Shown here: piece by piece, positions 17,247 through 27,968 of the stretch | Layout of the letters: each line of letters begins with the position of its first letter | Numbering within the stretch: position 1 is the stretch's first letter | From: an uncultured Lachnospiraceae bacterium | GTDB lineage: Bacteria; Bacillota; Clostridia; Lachnospirales; Lachnospiraceae | NCBI GenBank assembly: GCA_944380065.1 | Contig: CALWGM010000054.1 | Span: forward strand, 1 to 64,000 | Direction: 5' to 3' | Length of the DNA: 64,000 nucleotides | The notes under the pieces: model-generated | What the model was told of the DNA's origin: nothing | Databases searched by the model: none | What the model saw: only the letters and a program-made list of their open reading frames with translations | Made by a program: the position numbers and the translations under genes

Positions 17247-18361
17247 TTGTTCTTTTCCACCCCTGCTCTCTCCAGGGCCGCCGCGATCACCTGATCCATG
17301 TCATAGTAGCGGTATTCTCCCAGCCGGCCGCCGAAGATCACCTTCGGTTCCGCGTCCGCCAGCTTTTTGTATTCCGCGTAAAGCGCCCCGTTTTTCTCAT
17401 CGTTCACCGGATAATAAGGCTCGTCCCCCGGCTTCCATTCGGAAGAGTACTCCCGGCTGATCACCGTCTTCGGCAGGTCGTTGCCATCCGCGTCTTTGCC
17501 GAATTCAAACCACTTATGCTCGATGATCCGCGTCCAGGGAGTCTCTGCATCTGTATAGTTGACCGCTGCGTTCCCCTGGAAATTCGGCTGATCCAGAAGC
17601 TCCGTCTCAAAACGGACAGAGCGGTATTCCAGCGCGCCCAGCCGATAGCCGTAGTAGGCGTCGATGGGACCGGTATAAACCACCTGCTCCGCGACTGCAT
17701 CCAGTTCCTCTTTATTCTCCAGGTAATCGGTTCCCAGGCGGACTTCGATACCCTCCAGCAGATTGGCCACCATTTTCGTGTAACCGCCGATGGGGATCCC
17801 CTGATACAGCGCATTGAAATAATTGTTGTCAAAGGTGAGACGCACCGGAAGCCGTTTGATGATAAAGGCCGGCAGCTGATCGCAGGGACGGCCCCACTGC
17901 TTCATCGTGTAGCCCTTCACTAATTTCTCATAAATATCCGTTCCCACCAGACTGATGGCCTGCTCCTCTAAGTTCCTCGGCTCTGTAATCCCCGCCGCCT
18001 TTTTCTGCTCCTCGATTTTGGCCGCAGCCTCCTCCGGAGTCACCACGCCCCACATCCTGTTGAAGGTGTACATATTAAAAGGAAGAGAGTACAGTTCCCC
18101 GTGGTAGTTCGCCACCGGGGAGTTGGTAAAACGGTTGAATTCCGCAAACCGGTTCACATACTCCCATACTTCTTTGTTGTTGGTGTGGAAAATATGGGCG
18201 CCATACTTGTGCACATGGATCCCCTCCACATCCTCGGTGTAAACATTTCCCGCAATATTGGGACGCTTGTCAATCACTAAGACCTTCTTCCCGGCGTCTG
18301 TCATTTCCCTGGCAAACACTGCCCCGTACAGTCCGGAGCCTACTACTAAATAATCGTACAT
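17243..18361 (-). CDS. glf: UDP-galactopyranose mutase
   Basis: 372 residues from the ATG at 18361 (AGAGGTAAGGC upstream); a longer frame from 18523 lacks family similarity. The FAD-binding motif VVGSGLYGAVFAREM is at the N-terminus, followed by KYGAHIFHTNN, and VYTGPIDAYYGYRLGALEYR and FGGRLGEYRYYDMDQ near the C-terminus are typical of bacterial UGM. It interconverts UDP-galactopyranose and UDP-galactofuranose, the donor for galactofuranose-containing surface polysaccharides, in line with the sugar transferase 5 kb away. It is coupled to the downstream CDF gene and lies about 160 bp after mfd. Confidence 0.97.
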   Translation of the reverse strand: MYDYLVVGSGLYGAVFAREMTDAGKKVLVIDKRPNIAGNVYTEDVEGIHVHKYGAHIFHTNNKEVWEYVNRFAEFNRFTNSPVANYHGELYSLPFNMYTFNRMWGVVTPEEAAAKIEEQKKAAGITEPRNLEEQAISLVGTDIYEKLVKGYTMKQWGRPCDQLPAFIIKRLPVRLTFDNNYFNALYQGIPIGGYTKMVANLLEGIEVRLGTDYLENKEELDAVAEQVVYTGPIDAYYGYRLGALEYRSVRFETELLDQPNFQGNAAVNYTDAETPWTRIIEHKWFEFGKDADGNDLPKTVISREYSSEWKPGDEPYYPVNDEKNGALYAEYKKLADAEPKVIFGGRLGEYRYYDMDQVIAAALERAGVEKNK

Positions 18362-18519
18362 AGCCTTACCTCTGCTTTCTGTTTTTTCAAATCCTGTATC
18401 CGGCAGTTCTGACACTGCCTCCCCATCTATGCTCTCCATTCTATCATTCCGGGGACAGGGAATCAATGGCCGATTCCCGAAAAATCCTGTTCTTTTCGCA
18501 TGACCGGCTCCATCCGATT

Positions 18520-21500
18520 TCAACTTCCGGTTCCTTCCGGTTTCTCCATGAAACAGATCGCCCGGAAGTTTGCCAGGAAGCTGCGGATGATCTGGATTCC
18601 GTCCGCATCCGACTTCTGCTTCTGGTATACAAAATACGGCTGTTTTTTATCCGCCGTGAACAGAAGCTTCGGCCGCATATACTGCATCAGATCCGGGATT
18701 TTGGCCGGATTCAGCTTCGCCCGCTCAAACAGGGTAAACTGGATGCTGTCTGCCTTTTCCCGGATTTCCGTAAGGTACAGACTGTGGGCCTCCTCCCGCA
18801 GCTGGGAAACTAAGAGCAGGTTCTGCACCGGCCGCGGCGGTTCCCCGAAACGGTCAATCAGCTCATCCAGCATTTCTTCCTTTTCCGCCTCTGTCTGGAT
18901 CGCCGCGATCCGCTTATAAATATCCAGTTTCTGGTACTCATTGGCGATATATCCCGCCGGGATATAGGCGTCTAACTGGATATCGATGGATGTCTCGAAA
19001 TCCTCCTCCACCGCTTCACCCTTTGCGGTGCGCACCGCTTCATTCAGCATCTTGCAGTACAGGTCGTATCCCACCGCCTCCATGTGGCCGTGCTGCTGCT
19101 CGCCTAAGAGGTTTCCTGCGCCGCGGATCTCCAGATCCTTCATGGCGATGCGGATCCCGCTGCCTAACTCGGTAAACTCCCGGATGGCGGCCAGGCGCTT
19201 CTCCGCCACCTCCCGCAGCATCTTGTTGCGGCGGTACATCAGGAACGCATAGGCCGTCCGGTTGGAACGCCCGATCCGCCCCCGCAGCTGATACAGCTGG
19301 GAAAGTCCCATATTATCCGCGTCATGGATAATCATGGTATTCACATTGCCGATATCCAGCCCCGTCTCAATGATGGTGGTGGATACCAGCACATCCACTT
19401 CCCCGTTGATAAACCGGTACATCACCCGCTCCAGCTCCCGTTCGCTCATCTGCCCGTGGGCAAACGCCACCTCCGCCTCCGGCACCAGGCGGCCGATCTG
19501 GGCGGCCACCTCGGCAATGTTGTTCACCCGGTTGTATACATAATACACCTGCCCGTCCCGGGCCAGCTCCCGTCCGATGGCCTCCCGCACCATTTCCTCA
19601 TTATATTCCATGATATAGGTCTGGATCGGCATCCGGTCCTCCGGCGGCTCCTCCAAAACACTCATATCCCGGATCCCGATCAGGCTCATATGAAGCGTCC
19701 GCGGGATGGGCGTCGCCGTCAGGGTCAGCACATCCACCGTCTTTTTCATCTGCTTGATCTTTTCTTTATGCGTCACGCCGAACCGCTGCTCCTCGTCGAT
19801 GATCAGCAGCCCCAGGTCTTTCAATACCACATCGGAAGAAAGCACCCGATGCGTGCCGATCACAATATCCACCAGACCCTTTTTCAGCTTTTCCACTGTC
19901 TCCCGCTGCTGCGCCGGCGTCCGGAAGCGGCATAACAGCTCCACATTCACCGGGAAATCCTTCAGCCGCTGAACAAAATTATTGTAATGCTGCTGCGCCA
20001 GGATGGTGGTGGGCACCAGATAAACCACCTGCTTGTTCTCCTGCACCGCCTTGAAGGCCGCCCGGATCGCCACCTCGGTCTTGCCGAATCCCACGTCGCC
20101 GCAGATCAGCCGGTCCATGATCTTCCGGCTCTCCATATCCGCTTTGGTATCCCGGATGGCCGTCAGCTGGTCGTCCGTCTCCTCATAAGGGAACATCTCC
20201 TCAAATTCCTTCTGCCAGATGGTATCCGGCCCGTACTGATATCCTTCCGAGTTCTGCCGGACTGCGTACAGCTCCACTAACTCCTTCGCGATCACCTGCA
20301 CCGCCTTTTTTACCCGGCTGCGGGTCTTCGTCCACTCCTGACCGCCCAGCCGGTTCAGTTTCGGCTTTTTCGCGTCGGAACCTGCGTATTTCTGGATCAG
20401 ATCCAGCTGTGTGGCCAGCACATAGAGGGTGCCGCCCCTGTCATACTCGATTTTCATATAATCGCGGACGGTTTTATTGACCTCAATCTTTTCAATGCCC
20501 CGGAAAATGCCAAGTCCGTGATTTTCATGCACCACATAATCCCCGGGCTTTAATTCGTCAAAATCGGCGATCCGCTGCCCGTCCCGGAATTTTTTCCGTT
20601 TTTTCTTCTTTTTCTCCGCGCCGAAAATATCTGTCTCCGTCAGCACCACGAATTTGATATCCGGGTAGGAAAAGCCTTTTTTCTGCAGGCCGTACAGCAC
20701 CATGGTTTCCCCGGCCTGCACCGCACGGTCGGTATCTTCCGTGTAAAAGGCTGCCAGCTCCTCCGCCTGCAGATCCGCGGCCATCCGTTTGGCCCGCGTC
20801 CTGGAATTGCACAGCAGGATCACGCTGTACTTTTCTTTTTTATACTGCTTCAGATCCTTCACCAGCAGCTCAAAGCTCCCATGATAGGAGTTGACCGACT
20901 TCATCTGGAAATAGAAGCTGCGGGCAGGTGCGAAGGCCTCATACCGCATCTCCAGCGCGGAAAGCAGTACGCAGCGCCGGCGGCTGACGGCCGCCGCCGT
21001 TTCCGCCCAGCCGGTCAGTGTCTCCGCCTGTCCCGGCAGCACATAGCCTTTTTCCAGGCGCTGCTGCATACTGGAGGCAAACTCCTGCTCCACCGCTCTG
21101 GCCCGTTCCATGCAGCGTGCCGGTTCATCCACAAATACCAGGAACTGCCGCTCCCGCGCCTCCGCGCAGTGCGCCATATATTCCAGGAAGCTTACCGTAT
21201 CGCTATAAAAATAAGGAAGATAACTCTCCGCCTGCCGGACTTCTGACAGTTCCAGCAGCTGCTCCCGCACGGCTTCCGCCGCCTGTTTCACCCGGTAAGC
21301 TTCCTCTGTCTTCTGCTCCTTCCGGTAGGCATCGTACAGCTTCTTTGCATCCGCCGTCAGAGCGTCCACGCCTGCCTTTAATTCCGCCTCACCCAAAATC
21401 AGTTCGCTGGCAGGGTAGACCGTCAGGCTCTCCACGCTTTCCAGCGACCGCTGGCTCTCCGGACTGAATCGGCGGATGGAGTCCACCTCGTCATCCCAGA

Positions 21501-22080
21501 ATTCGATCCGGTACGCCAGCTCTTCTGTCAGCGGGAAAATATCCAGGATACCGCCGCGCACCGAAAACTGCCCGGCCTCCTCTACCTGGTAATTGTATTC
21601 GTATCCCATACCCACAAGGCGTCTGCGCAGCGCTTCCAGATCCAGGACATCTCCCGGCTGCAGATGCAGGAGAAAGGACTCCATAACCTCCGGCCGCACC
21701 AGCCGGTCCATCAGCGCGTCAAATGTGGTAATAACCAGCGGCTGTTCCTCCTCCATCAGCGCCCGGTAAACCTTCATCCGCTCTCCGGTCAGCGCCATTC
21801 CCCGGACATCCGACTGATAAAACAGAATATCCCTGGCCGGGAAATACAGCGCGTCCGGCCAGAAAAAGGCACAGGACTCTAAAAGCTCCCTGGCCTTCTG
21901 CTCGTTGGACGTCACAATCAGCCGGGCGCCATTTTCCCCCCGGCTCAGCCCGAAAATAAAATGTGGCTTCCCTGCGTCGGTCAGCCCGGTGGCCGCATAG
22001 ACGCCGGGCTTTTTTTCCATGGCCTCTTTCAGTTCCGCAAAATTGCCCAGACCCAAAAGGGGCTCCAAAAATGCTTTCAT
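18520..22080 (-). CDS. mfd: Transcription-repair coupling factor Mfd
   Basis: 1186 residues, the usual length. The N-terminal UvrB-like module (to about 350) includes YYQSDVRG-type segments and [13 protein letters not shown]. The RNA-polymerase-interacting domain starts near residue 515 ([16 protein letters not shown]). The helicase motor has Walker [10 protein letters not shown] (about 662), motif II DEEQRFG (about 763), TATPIPRTL, and the [11 protein letters not shown] motif VI, followed by the TRCF C-terminal domain. Mfd releases RNA polymerase stalled at lesions and recruits UvrA. The pth gene ends just 6 bp upstream of its start, as in many Firmicutes. Confidence 0.98.
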   Translation of the reverse strand: MKAFLEPLLGLGNFAELKEAMEKKPGVYAATGLTDAGKPHFIFGLSRGENGARLIVTSNEQKARELLESCAFFWPDALYFPARDILFYQSDVRGMALTGERMKVYRALMEEEQPLVITTFDALMDRLVRPEVMESFLLHLQPGDVLDLEALRRRLVGMGYEYNYQVEEAGQFSVRGGILDIFPLTEELAYRIEFWDDEVDSIRRFSPESQRSLESVESLTVYPASELILGEAELKAGVDALTADAKKLYDAYRKEQKTEEAYRVKQAAEAVREQLLELSEVRQAESYLPYFYSDTVSFLEYMAHCAEARERQFLVFVDEPARCMERARAVEQEFASSMQQRLEKGYVLPGQAETLTGWAETAAAVSRRRCVLLSALEMRYEAFAPARSFYFQMKSVNSYHGSFELLVKDLKQYKKEKYSVILLCNSRTRAKRMAADLQAEELAAFYTEDTDRAVQAGETMVLYGLQKKGFSYPDIKFVVLTETDIFGAEKKKKKRKKFRDGQRIADFDELKPGDYVVHENHGLGIFRGIEKIEVNKTVRDYMKIEYDRGGTLYVLATQLDLIQKYAGSDAKKPKLNRLGGQEWTKTRSRVKKAVQVIAKELVELYAVRQNSEGYQYGPDTIWQKEFEEMFPYEETDDQLTAIRDTKADMESRKIMDRLICGDVGFGKTEVAIRAAFKAVQENKQVVYLVPTTILAQQHYNNFVQRLKDFPVNVELLCRFRTPAQQRETVEKLKKGLVDIVIGTHRVLSSDVVLKDLGLLIIDEEQRFGVTHKEKIKQMKKTVDVLTLTATPIPRTLHMSLIGIRDMSVLEEPPEDRMPIQTYIMEYNEEMVREAIGRELARDGQVYYVYNRVNNIAEVAAQIGRLVPEAEVAFAHGQMSERELERVMYRFINGEVDVLVSTTIIETGLDIGNVNTMIIHDADNMGLSQLYQLRGRIGRSNRTAYAFLMYRRNKMLREVAEKRLAAIREFTELGSGIRIAMKDLEIRGAGNLLGEQQHGHMEAVGYDLYCKMLNEAVRTAKGEAVEEDFETSIDIQLDAYIPAGYIANEYQKLDIYKRIAAIQTEAEKEEMLDELIDRFGEPPRPVQNLLLVSQLREEAHSLYLTEIREKADSIQFTLFERAKLNPAKIPDLMQYMRPKLLFTADKKQPYFVYQKQKSDADGIQIIRSFLANFRAICFMEKPEGTGS

Positions 22081-22086
22081 ACCTGA

Positions 22087-22659
22087 TTACTCTCTCTTCC
22101 TGTTATAACGGTTCATCGCCTCATCCGTCTGCCCCTGGACCATCAGCGCCAGCGCCTCCGCCGCATGGCCGATGGCCTCGTCCACCAGTTTCCGCTCTCC
22201 TTCCGAAAAGCGGCTCAGCACATAATCCGCCAGATCCCAGCCCTCCGGCTTTTCCCCGACGCCGACCTTTACGCGGGAAAACTGATCCGATCCCGTCTTG
22301 GCAATAATGTCTTTGATCCCATTATGCCCTCCCGCGCTTCCTTTTTTGCGGATCCGCAGATTTCCCGGCGCCAGGCTGATATCATCGTACACCACAATCA
22401 GATCCTCAGCCGGATCCAGCTTATAAAAACGCATCAGGGCGGCCACGCTGTCCCCGCTCAGATTCATAAAGGTCTGCGGCTTGGCCAGCAGCACCTTCTG
22501 GCCCTCCATATAGCCGGTTCCGCAGATCGCCTTTTCCTTTTTCTGGTTCATCTCTATATCATATTTCTCCGCCAGCGCGTCCATGACATCAAAGCCAATG
22601 TTGTGACGGGTCTTCTCATATTTTCTGGTGGGGTTTCCCAAACCGACGATCAGATACAT
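22087..22659 (-). CDS. pth: Peptidyl-tRNA hydrolase
   Basis: 190 residues from the ATG at 22659, chosen for the AGGAGGGAAAG upstream and the canonical N-terminus MYLIVGLGNPTRKYEKTRHN. Catalytic H19 (RHNIGFDVMD), the FMNLSGDSV segment and VVYDDISLAPGNLRIRKKGS are all present. It recycles peptidyl-tRNAs released from stalled ribosomes. The pth-mfd order with a 6-bp gap is common in Firmicutes. Confidence 0.98.
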   Translation of the reverse strand: MYLIVGLGNPTRKYEKTRHNIGFDVMDALAEKYDIEMNQKKEKAICGTGYMEGQKVLLAKPQTFMNLSGDSVAALMRFYKLDPAEDLIVVYDDISLAPGNLRIRKKGSAGGHNGIKDIIAKTGSDQFSRVKVGVGEKPEGWDLADYVLSRFSEGERKLVDEAIGHAAEALALMVQGQTDEAMNRYNRKRE

Positions 22660-22821
22660 GTCTGTCTTTCCCTCCTGCTGTTCGCCCTTTTTCCGATCCG
22701 GCACCGCCGCGCAGCCGGCTGCTGCCCGCCCTCTTCCCAGCGGCGTATGCACTGCTTCCCATTGTAACACCGCACTCCCGTCCGATGCAAGCAGAAGTGG
22801 CCGGTTACTCCCCCGTACCTG

Positions 22822-22850
22822 TTTACAAATGGAAAAAAGACAGGTATACT
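22822..22850 (+). promoter_or_regulatory. Promoter of murC
   Basis: TTTACA (22822-22827), 17-bp spacer, TATACT (22845-22850). The ATG of murC is 40 bp downstream. Confidence 0.8.
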
Positions 22851-22889
22851 TAAGAAAAAAAACTGACTTTTACACAGGTGGGGAACAAA

Positions 22890-24269
22890 ATGTACAAAAT
22901 TGATTTCAACCAGACGATACATGTTCATTTCATCGGCATTGGCGGCATCAGCATGAGCGGCCTGGCCGAGATTCTATTAAAAGAAGGGTTCACGGTTTCC
23001 GGCTCCGATAACAAGGCCTCTGACCTGACAGACCAGCTGGCGGCCCACGGCGCCCGGATCATGATCGGCCAGAGAGCGGAGAATATTCTGCCCGGCACCG
23101 GCCTGGTGGTTTATACTGCGGCGATCCATCCGGACAACCCGGAGTGGCAGGCGGCGAAGGCGGCGGGCATCCCCATGCTCAGCCGGGCAGAGTTTTTGGG
23201 ACAGCTGATGGATAATTACGCGCGTTCCGTGGCCGTGGCCGGCACGCACGGCAAGACCACCACCACCTCCATGATCGCCCATATCCTGCTGGCTGCCAAT
23301 ACGGATCCCACGATTTCCGTGGGCGGGATGCTTTCCGCCATCGGCGGCAACATCCGGGTCGGCGGTTCCGACGTTTTCCTGACAGAAGCCTGCGAATATA
23401 CCAACAGCTTCCTCAACTTCCATCCGAAGTACAGTATGATATTAAATATAGAAGAAGACCATATGGATTTCTTCAAAGATCTTCAGGATATCCGCCATTC
23501 CTTCCATGCGTTTGCGGCAAATACCCGGGAGAATGGCACGCTGATTCTCAATGGCTCCATCCAGGATCCGGAAGAGATTACCGACGGCCTTGCCTGCCGG
23601 ACCGTTACCTTCGGCGTCCGGGGCAGCGAAGATTATACGGCTGCGGATATCTCCTATGATGAGAGAGCCTGCGCCTCCTTTACCTGGATCGGACACGGAA
23701 AAACAGGCGGCCGTATCCGTCTCCATGTTCCCGGCAGCCACAACATTGCCAACGCTCTGGCGGCCATCGCCTTTGCCGCGGAGGCCGGCATAGACGCGGA
23801 GACGATCCGTCAGGGTCTGGAGTCCTTCGGCGGCACAGCGAGACGTTTTGAATACAAAGGGAATTTGGGCGGCATCACCATTGTAGACGACTACGCCCAC
23901 CATCCCACCGAGATCCGCGCCACCCTGACCGCCGCCAAAAACTATCCGCATAACCGGATCGTCTGTGTTTTCCAGCCCCATACCTACAGCCGGACCAAAG
24001 CCTTCTGGAAAGAGTTTGTCCAGGCTCTTTCGCTGGCAGACCTTGTGGTGCTGGCGGATGTGTATGCGGCGCGGGAGACGGACACCCTGGGGATCCGCTC
24101 GGAGGATCTGGCGGAAGAAATCCGCAGACAGGGAACGGAGTGCTGTTACTTCCCCACCTTCGACGGCATTGAGAAATTTTTATTAAAAGAATGTATCAAC
24201 AATGACCTGTTGATAACTATGGGGGCCGGGGATGTTTATAAGGTGGGCGAAGACCTTTTAGGCAAATAA
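22890..24269 (+). CDS. murC: UDP-N-acetylmuramate--L-alanine ligase
   Basis: 459 residues from the ATG at 22890; a GTG 12 nt upstream overlaps the ribosome site AGGTGGGG and is unlikely. The N-terminal Rossmann domain has HFIGIGGISMSGLAEIL; the ATP loop is GTHGKTTTTSM (about 116); NIEEDHMDFF and HVPGSHNIANALAA are Mur-ligase motifs; and VDDYAHHPTEIRAT lies in the C-terminal domain. It adds L-Ala to UDP-MurNAc, the first step of the stem peptide. It stands alone, divergent from pth-mfd and closed by a terminator. Confidence 0.98.
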   Translation: MYKIDFNQTIHVHFIGIGGISMSGLAEILLKEGFTVSGSDNKASDLTDQLAAHGARIMIGQRAENILPGTGLVVYTAAIHPDNPEWQAAKAAGIPMLSRAEFLGQLMDNYARSVAVAGTHGKTTTTSMIAHILLAANTDPTISVGGMLSAIGGNIRVGGSDVFLTEACEYTNSFLNFHPKYSMILNIEEDHMDFFKDLQDIRHSFHAFAANTRENGTLILNGSIQDPEEITDGLACRTVTFGVRGSEDYTAADISYDERACASFTWIGHGKTGGRIRLHVPGSHNIANALAAIAFAAEAGIDAETIRQGLESFGGTARRFEYKGNLGGITIVDDYAHHPTEIRATLTAAKNYPHNRIVCVFQPHTYSRTKAFWKEFVQALSLADLVVLADVYAARETDTLGIRSEDLAEEIRRQGTECCYFPTFDGIEKFLLKECINNDLLITMGAGDVYKVGEDLLGK

Positions 24270-24281
24270 GAAATATGTCAC

Positions 24282-24337
24282 AAAGAAGTGTTTTTCCTGT
24301 AAAATCACAGTATTTGCAGGAGAATACACTTCTTTTT
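24282..24337 (+). terminator. Terminator of murC
   Basis: Outer stem AAAGAAGTGT/ACACTTCTTT and inner stem TCCTG/CAGGA, followed by a T-rich run. Confidence 0.85.
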
Positions 24338-24439
24338 TCTTTCTCTTCCGCCCGGCTTTATCCACATATTTTCTGTCCGGACACAGGCTTTTCCACCTCC
24401 CGGTGTGGGTATCTTTCCCTTCTCTTTTGGCAGGCGGTA

Positions 24440-24448
24440 TGCTATAAT
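24440..24448 (+). promoter_or_regulatory. Extended -10 promoter of the dnaD-like gene
   Basis: TGCTATAAT (TG at 24440-24441, TATAAT at 24443-24448), 26 bp before the start codon. No clear -35 is visible, as is common with extended -10 promoters. Confidence 0.65.
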
Positions 24449-24474
24449 ACGAGAACGAAAGAGAGAGAGAAGAA

Positions 24475-25533
24475 ATGGCAAAGATTACCTTATATAATGA
24501 ACAGCCCATGTCGGCTACCTATGTACCGAATATCTTTATTGATGAATATATGACCCGGGCAAATGGCGAATATGTGAAGATCTATCTGTATCTTCTCCGC
24601 AGCATCAGCCAGCCGGAGCGCAGTTTTTCCCTGTCGCAGATCGCGGATCATTTTGACTGCACAGAGCGGGACGTGCTGCGCGCTTTCAAATACTGGGAAA
24701 AGCTGCAGCTGTTCCGTCTGGAATACGATGAGAACCGGAATCTTTCCGGCATCTGTTTCCTGACGGAGGCCAGCCGGTCTCTCCCCGAAACGCCGCAGGA
24801 AGACCAGAAGGATCTGAGCAATCGTTTTATCCAGGCTTCCGCGCCGAAAAAGCCCTCCTGCTCCCTAAACGACTTAAAACGGTTCTGTGAGAAGGATGAC
24901 GTGCGGGAGCTGGTATTCATCACCGAGCAGTATCTTGGCCGTACCCTGAACCAGTCTGACCTGAATATGATTTTCTTCTGGTACGACGAGCTTCAGTTTT
25001 CGGCAGAGCTGATCGAGTTCCTGATCGAGAACTGCGTGGCCAAAGGGCATACCAGCCTTCATTATATGCAGAAGATCGCCGAGGATTACGCGGCACGGCA
25101 GATCCATACGGTGGACGAGGCCAGGCAGCTGATGAACCAGAATTCCGCCGTTTACCACGCGGTGATGAAGTCCTTCGGGATCCGCGGACGCCATCTGATT
25201 CCCTCTGAGACAAGCTTTTTAAATACCTGGAGCGGCAGGATGGGCTTTTCTGTGGAAATGATCTCCGAAGCCTGCACCCGTACCATCCATGCGATCCACG
25301 AGCCCAGTTTCGGCTACGCCAATTCGATCCTGGAAAAGTGGCACCGGGACGGCATACATACCCTGGAGGAGGTAAAGAAGGCAGATGAGGCATACCAGCA
25401 GAGCCAGAACGCCAAACGCGGCCGCAATGCCGGCACGGCTGCAGCTGCCCCCAACCGCTTCATTAATTTTAAGCAGCGGGAAAATAACTATGACGAGATT
25501 CAGAAAATGCTGATCCAGAACTCGCTGCATTAA
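24475..25533 (+). CDS. DnaD-domain replication initiation protein
   Basis: 352 residues. An N-terminal winged-helix region (about 25-95: RANGEYVKIYLYLLRS, FSLSQIADHFDCTERDVLRA) is followed by two DnaB_2/DnaD-like helical domains (about 140-215 and 225-305), including LNMIFFWYDELQFSAELIEF and SILEKWHRDGIHTLEEVKKA, which is the typical YxxxILxxW signature. DnaD/DnaB proteins help load the replicative helicase at the origin. The next gene, a DnaC/DnaI-type ATPase 43 bp downstream, is its expected partner, so the pair is probably the helicase loader. Confidence 0.95.
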   Translation: MAKITLYNEQPMSATYVPNIFIDEYMTRANGEYVKIYLYLLRSISQPERSFSLSQIADHFDCTERDVLRAFKYWEKLQLFRLEYDENRNLSGICFLTEASRSLPETPQEDQKDLSNRFIQASAPKKPSCSLNDLKRFCEKDDVRELVFITEQYLGRTLNQSDLNMIFFWYDELQFSAELIEFLIENCVAKGHTSLHYMQKIAEDYAARQIHTVDEARQLMNQNSAVYHAVMKSFGIRGRHLIPSETSFLNTWSGRMGFSVEMISEACTRTIHAIHEPSFGYANSILEKWHRDGIHTLEEVKKADEAYQQSQNAKRGRNAGTAAAAPNRFINFKQRENNYDEIQKMLIQNSLH

Positions 25534-25576
25534 TCAGATGGGCAGGGACAGATCCTGCCCGCTATAAGGAGTCATT

Positions 25577-26584
25577 ATGGCGCTTACCAATACACAGTAT
25601 GATGAAATTATGCGTTCTTATCAGGAGCGGCAGCTGGCCCGCCAGCATCTGATCGCCGCCCGCCGCCAGGAGGTGGCGGCAAAGGATCCTTCGCTGAATG
25701 ACATCGAGGGAGAGATTGCCCACCTCAGCGTCCAGAAGGCGCGCCGCCTTTTAGCGGGAGATGAGAACGCCCTCTCAGGTCTGAAGGAAGAAATCGCCGC
25801 GCTCTCTGCCAGACGCACAGCGCTCCTTCTTTCCCTGGGCTATCCGGCGGACTATTTTGATCCGCCTTATTTTTGTGCGGACTGCAAGGATACCGGCTAT
25901 ATCGGCAGTGAGAGATGCCACTGCCTGAAGCAGGCGTCCATCGACCTGATTTACGCCCAGTCCAACTTAAATTCCATTCTGAACAGCGAGAATTTTTCCC
26001 ACTTTTGCCTGGATTACTACGGGAAGGATGTTTTTGAGGCGGATTCTGACATTTCTTCTTATGCGGCGGCGCAGAACGCCCTGCAGAAATGCCGCCAGTT
26101 CGTACAGAATTTTGGCTCCGTCTTTGACAATCTTCTGCTTTTTGGCAGTACCGGCGTGGGGAAGACGTTTCTCTCCCACTGCATTGCCAAAGAGCTGCTT
26201 GACAGCGGATATTCCGTGATTTACTTTTCTGCCCAGCAGCTGTTTGAACAGTTAGCGGACAGTACGTTCGGCAGGACCACTGCCGATCGCCCCGGCTACC
26301 GGGATGTCCTGGACTGCGACCTGCTGATTATTGACGACCTGGGTACGGAGATGAGCAACTCTTTCACCACCTCCCAGTTTTTTGTCTGTCTGAATGAACG
26401 GCTCCTGCACCGTAAGCCTACGCTGATCTCCACCAACCTGGATCTGCAGGATATTGCCTCCGTTTATTCGGAACGGGTATTTTCCCGGATCATCCAGAGT
26501 TTTTCCCTGCTGCACCTGTTCGGCCGGGACATCCGGGTTCAGAAAGCAACTTTTTCTTGTCAGCCAAAAGGAACAATGCTATAA
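25577..26584 (+). CDS. DnaC/DnaI-type helicase loader ATPase
   Basis: 335 residues of the IstB/DnaC-like AAA+ family. The N-terminal region is coiled and charged (1-90), then a putative zinc site (C100, C103, C114, C116; CADCKDTGYIG and RCHCL). Walker A is GSTGVGKTF (190-198) and Walker B LLIIDDLGTE (about 249-258); sensor-like STNLDLQDIASVYSERVFSR follows. Loading of the replicative helicase (dnaB is at 30397) is the likely role. It is in an operon with the DnaD-domain gene. IS21-type IstB was considered, but the zinc module and DnaD neighbour argue for DnaC/DnaI. Confidence 0.93.
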   Translation: MALTNTQYDEIMRSYQERQLARQHLIAARRQEVAAKDPSLNDIEGEIAHLSVQKARRLLAGDENALSGLKEEIAALSARRTALLLSLGYPADYFDPPYFCADCKDTGYIGSERCHCLKQASIDLIYAQSNLNSILNSENFSHFCLDYYGKDVFEADSDISSYAAAQNALQKCRQFVQNFGSVFDNLLLFGSTGVGKTFLSHCIAKELLDSGYSVIYFSAQQLFEQLADSTFGRTTADRPGYRDVLDCDLLIIDDLGTEMSNSFTTSQFFVCLNERLLHRKPTLISTNLDLQDIASVYSERVFSRIIQSFSLLHLFGRDIRVQKATFSCQPKGTML

Positions 26585-26645
26585 TGCAGATGCTGTGCGC
26601 GTACCGGCAGGCCCGGCATGCGCTTCAGATAAAACAACCACAAAT

Positions 26646-26670
26646 CCCTGCCGTGAATGCAGCGGCAGGG
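26646..26670 (+). promoter_or_regulatory. Hairpin in the leader of the PRPP-synthetase-family gene
   Basis: Perfect 8-bp stem (CCCTGCCG/CGGCAGGG) with a 9-nt loop, 40 bp upstream of the start. No T-run follows, so it may be a processing or attenuation element rather than a terminator; its role is unknown. Confidence 0.4.
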
Positions 26671-26709
26671 CGCAAATCGAAAGAAGAGATTTCAGGAGGA
26701 AATTTTCCA

Positions 26710-27918
26710 ATGCATGACGACAAGCGAAACTTAGATTCCATTCCCGTCGGCTCCCTGGGTATTATCCCGCTGGAGAGCTGCCGCGAACTGGGCCAGGCAG
26801 TTGACAAGTATCTCGTAAAATGGAGATGCGTCCGCGAGCATGAGCATGAAAATGACATTACATTCCGCGGATATATGCAGGATTCTTATATTGTAAGCGC
26901 ATCCTGTCCCCGTTTCGGCAGCGGAGAGGCAAAGGGCCGCATCAATGAGAGCATCCGCGGCCGGGATCTGTTTCTGTTAGTAGATGTCACCAATTACAGC
27001 CTGACTTACAAGCTCTGCGGTATCGAAAACCATATGTCACCGGACGATCATTATCAGGATCTGAAACGCGTGATTGCCGCAGCCTGCGGAAAGGCAAGGC
27101 GGATCACCGTGATCATGCCGTTCCTGTATGAGAGCCGCCAGCACAGACGTACCGCCAGGGAGTCCATGGACTGTGCCCTTGCGCTGCAGGAACTGGTGCG
27201 GATGGGCGTAGACAATATCATCACCTTTGACGCCCACGACCCGCGCGTGCTGAACGCGATCCCCTTAAACGGCTTCGAGACGGTACAGCCTTCCTATCAG
27301 TTTGTAAAAGGCATTCTCGGCGCCTGCGATGACCTGATCATCGACAATGACCATCTGATGATCATCAGCCCGGATGAGGGCGCTACCGGACGCGCCGTCT
27401 TCCTTGCCAGCGTTTTGGGCGTGGATATGGGTATGTTCTACAAACGCCGGGATTACAGCCAGGTGGTAGACGGTATGAACCCCATTGTCGCGCATGAATT
27501 CCTTGGTTCTTCCTTAAACGGAAAGGACGTCTGGGTCATTGACGATATGATTTCTTCCGGCGGCAGCATGATCGATGTGGCCAGAGAGTTAAAGAAGCGC
27601 AACGCGGGACGGATCTTCGTGATCGCTACCTTCGGCCTGTTCACCAACGGACTGGAGAAGTTCGACAAGGCGGTAGAGGAGGGCCTGATCTACAAAGTGG
27701 TCTGCACCAACCTGACCTACCAGTCTCCGGAGCTGCTTTCCAGACCGTATTATATCTGCTGCGATATGAGCAAATATATTGCCTACATCATCGATACGCT
27801 GAACCATGACGCGTCCATCAGCGATCTGCTGGATCCCTATAACCGGATCAAGACGCTGGTGAAAAAATACGAGACCGAGCACGGACTCAGCAATCTGGAT
27901 GAGGCAGATACGCTGTAG
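26710..27918 (+). CDS. Ribose-phosphate pyrophosphokinase family protein
   Basis: 402 residues from the ATG at 26710, set by AGGAGGAAATTTTCC. The sequence follows the PRPP synthetase fold: ITVIMPFLYESRQHRRTARE (ATP/ribose-5-P region), ITFDAHDPRVLNAIP, and the PRPP loop VIDDMISSGGSM. PRPP feeds purine, pyrimidine, His and Trp synthesis. It is about 80-90 residues longer than classical Prs (about 315), with an N-terminal extension (DSIPVGSLGIIPLESC), and the loop departs from the usual DDxxxTGGT form. It could be a second, divergent PRPP synthetase. A clear terminator follows. Confidence 0.9.
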   Translation: MHDDKRNLDSIPVGSLGIIPLESCRELGQAVDKYLVKWRCVREHEHENDITFRGYMQDSYIVSASCPRFGSGEAKGRINESIRGRDLFLLVDVTNYSLTYKLCGIENHMSPDDHYQDLKRVIAAACGKARRITVIMPFLYESRQHRRTARESMDCALALQELVRMGVDNIITFDAHDPRVLNAIPLNGFETVQPSYQFVKGILGACDDLIIDNDHLMIISPDEGATGRAVFLASVLGVDMGMFYKRRDYSQVVDGMNPIVAHEFLGSSLNGKDVWVIDDMISSGGSMIDVARELKKRNAGRIFVIATFGLFTNGLEKFDKAVEEGLIYKVVCTNLTYQSPELLSRPYYICCDMSKYIAYIIDTLNHDASISDLLDPYNRIKTLVKKYETEHGLSNLDEADTL

Positions 27919-27968
27919 TTCCTGCAGCGGAAACGCCATAGGGCGCATATCTGCAAACTGTAAACACA

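Noticed and set aside
25577..26584. IS21-type IstB transposition helper
   Set aside because: The zinc module, the DnaD neighbour and the absence of IstA or IS ends favour a replication helicase loader.
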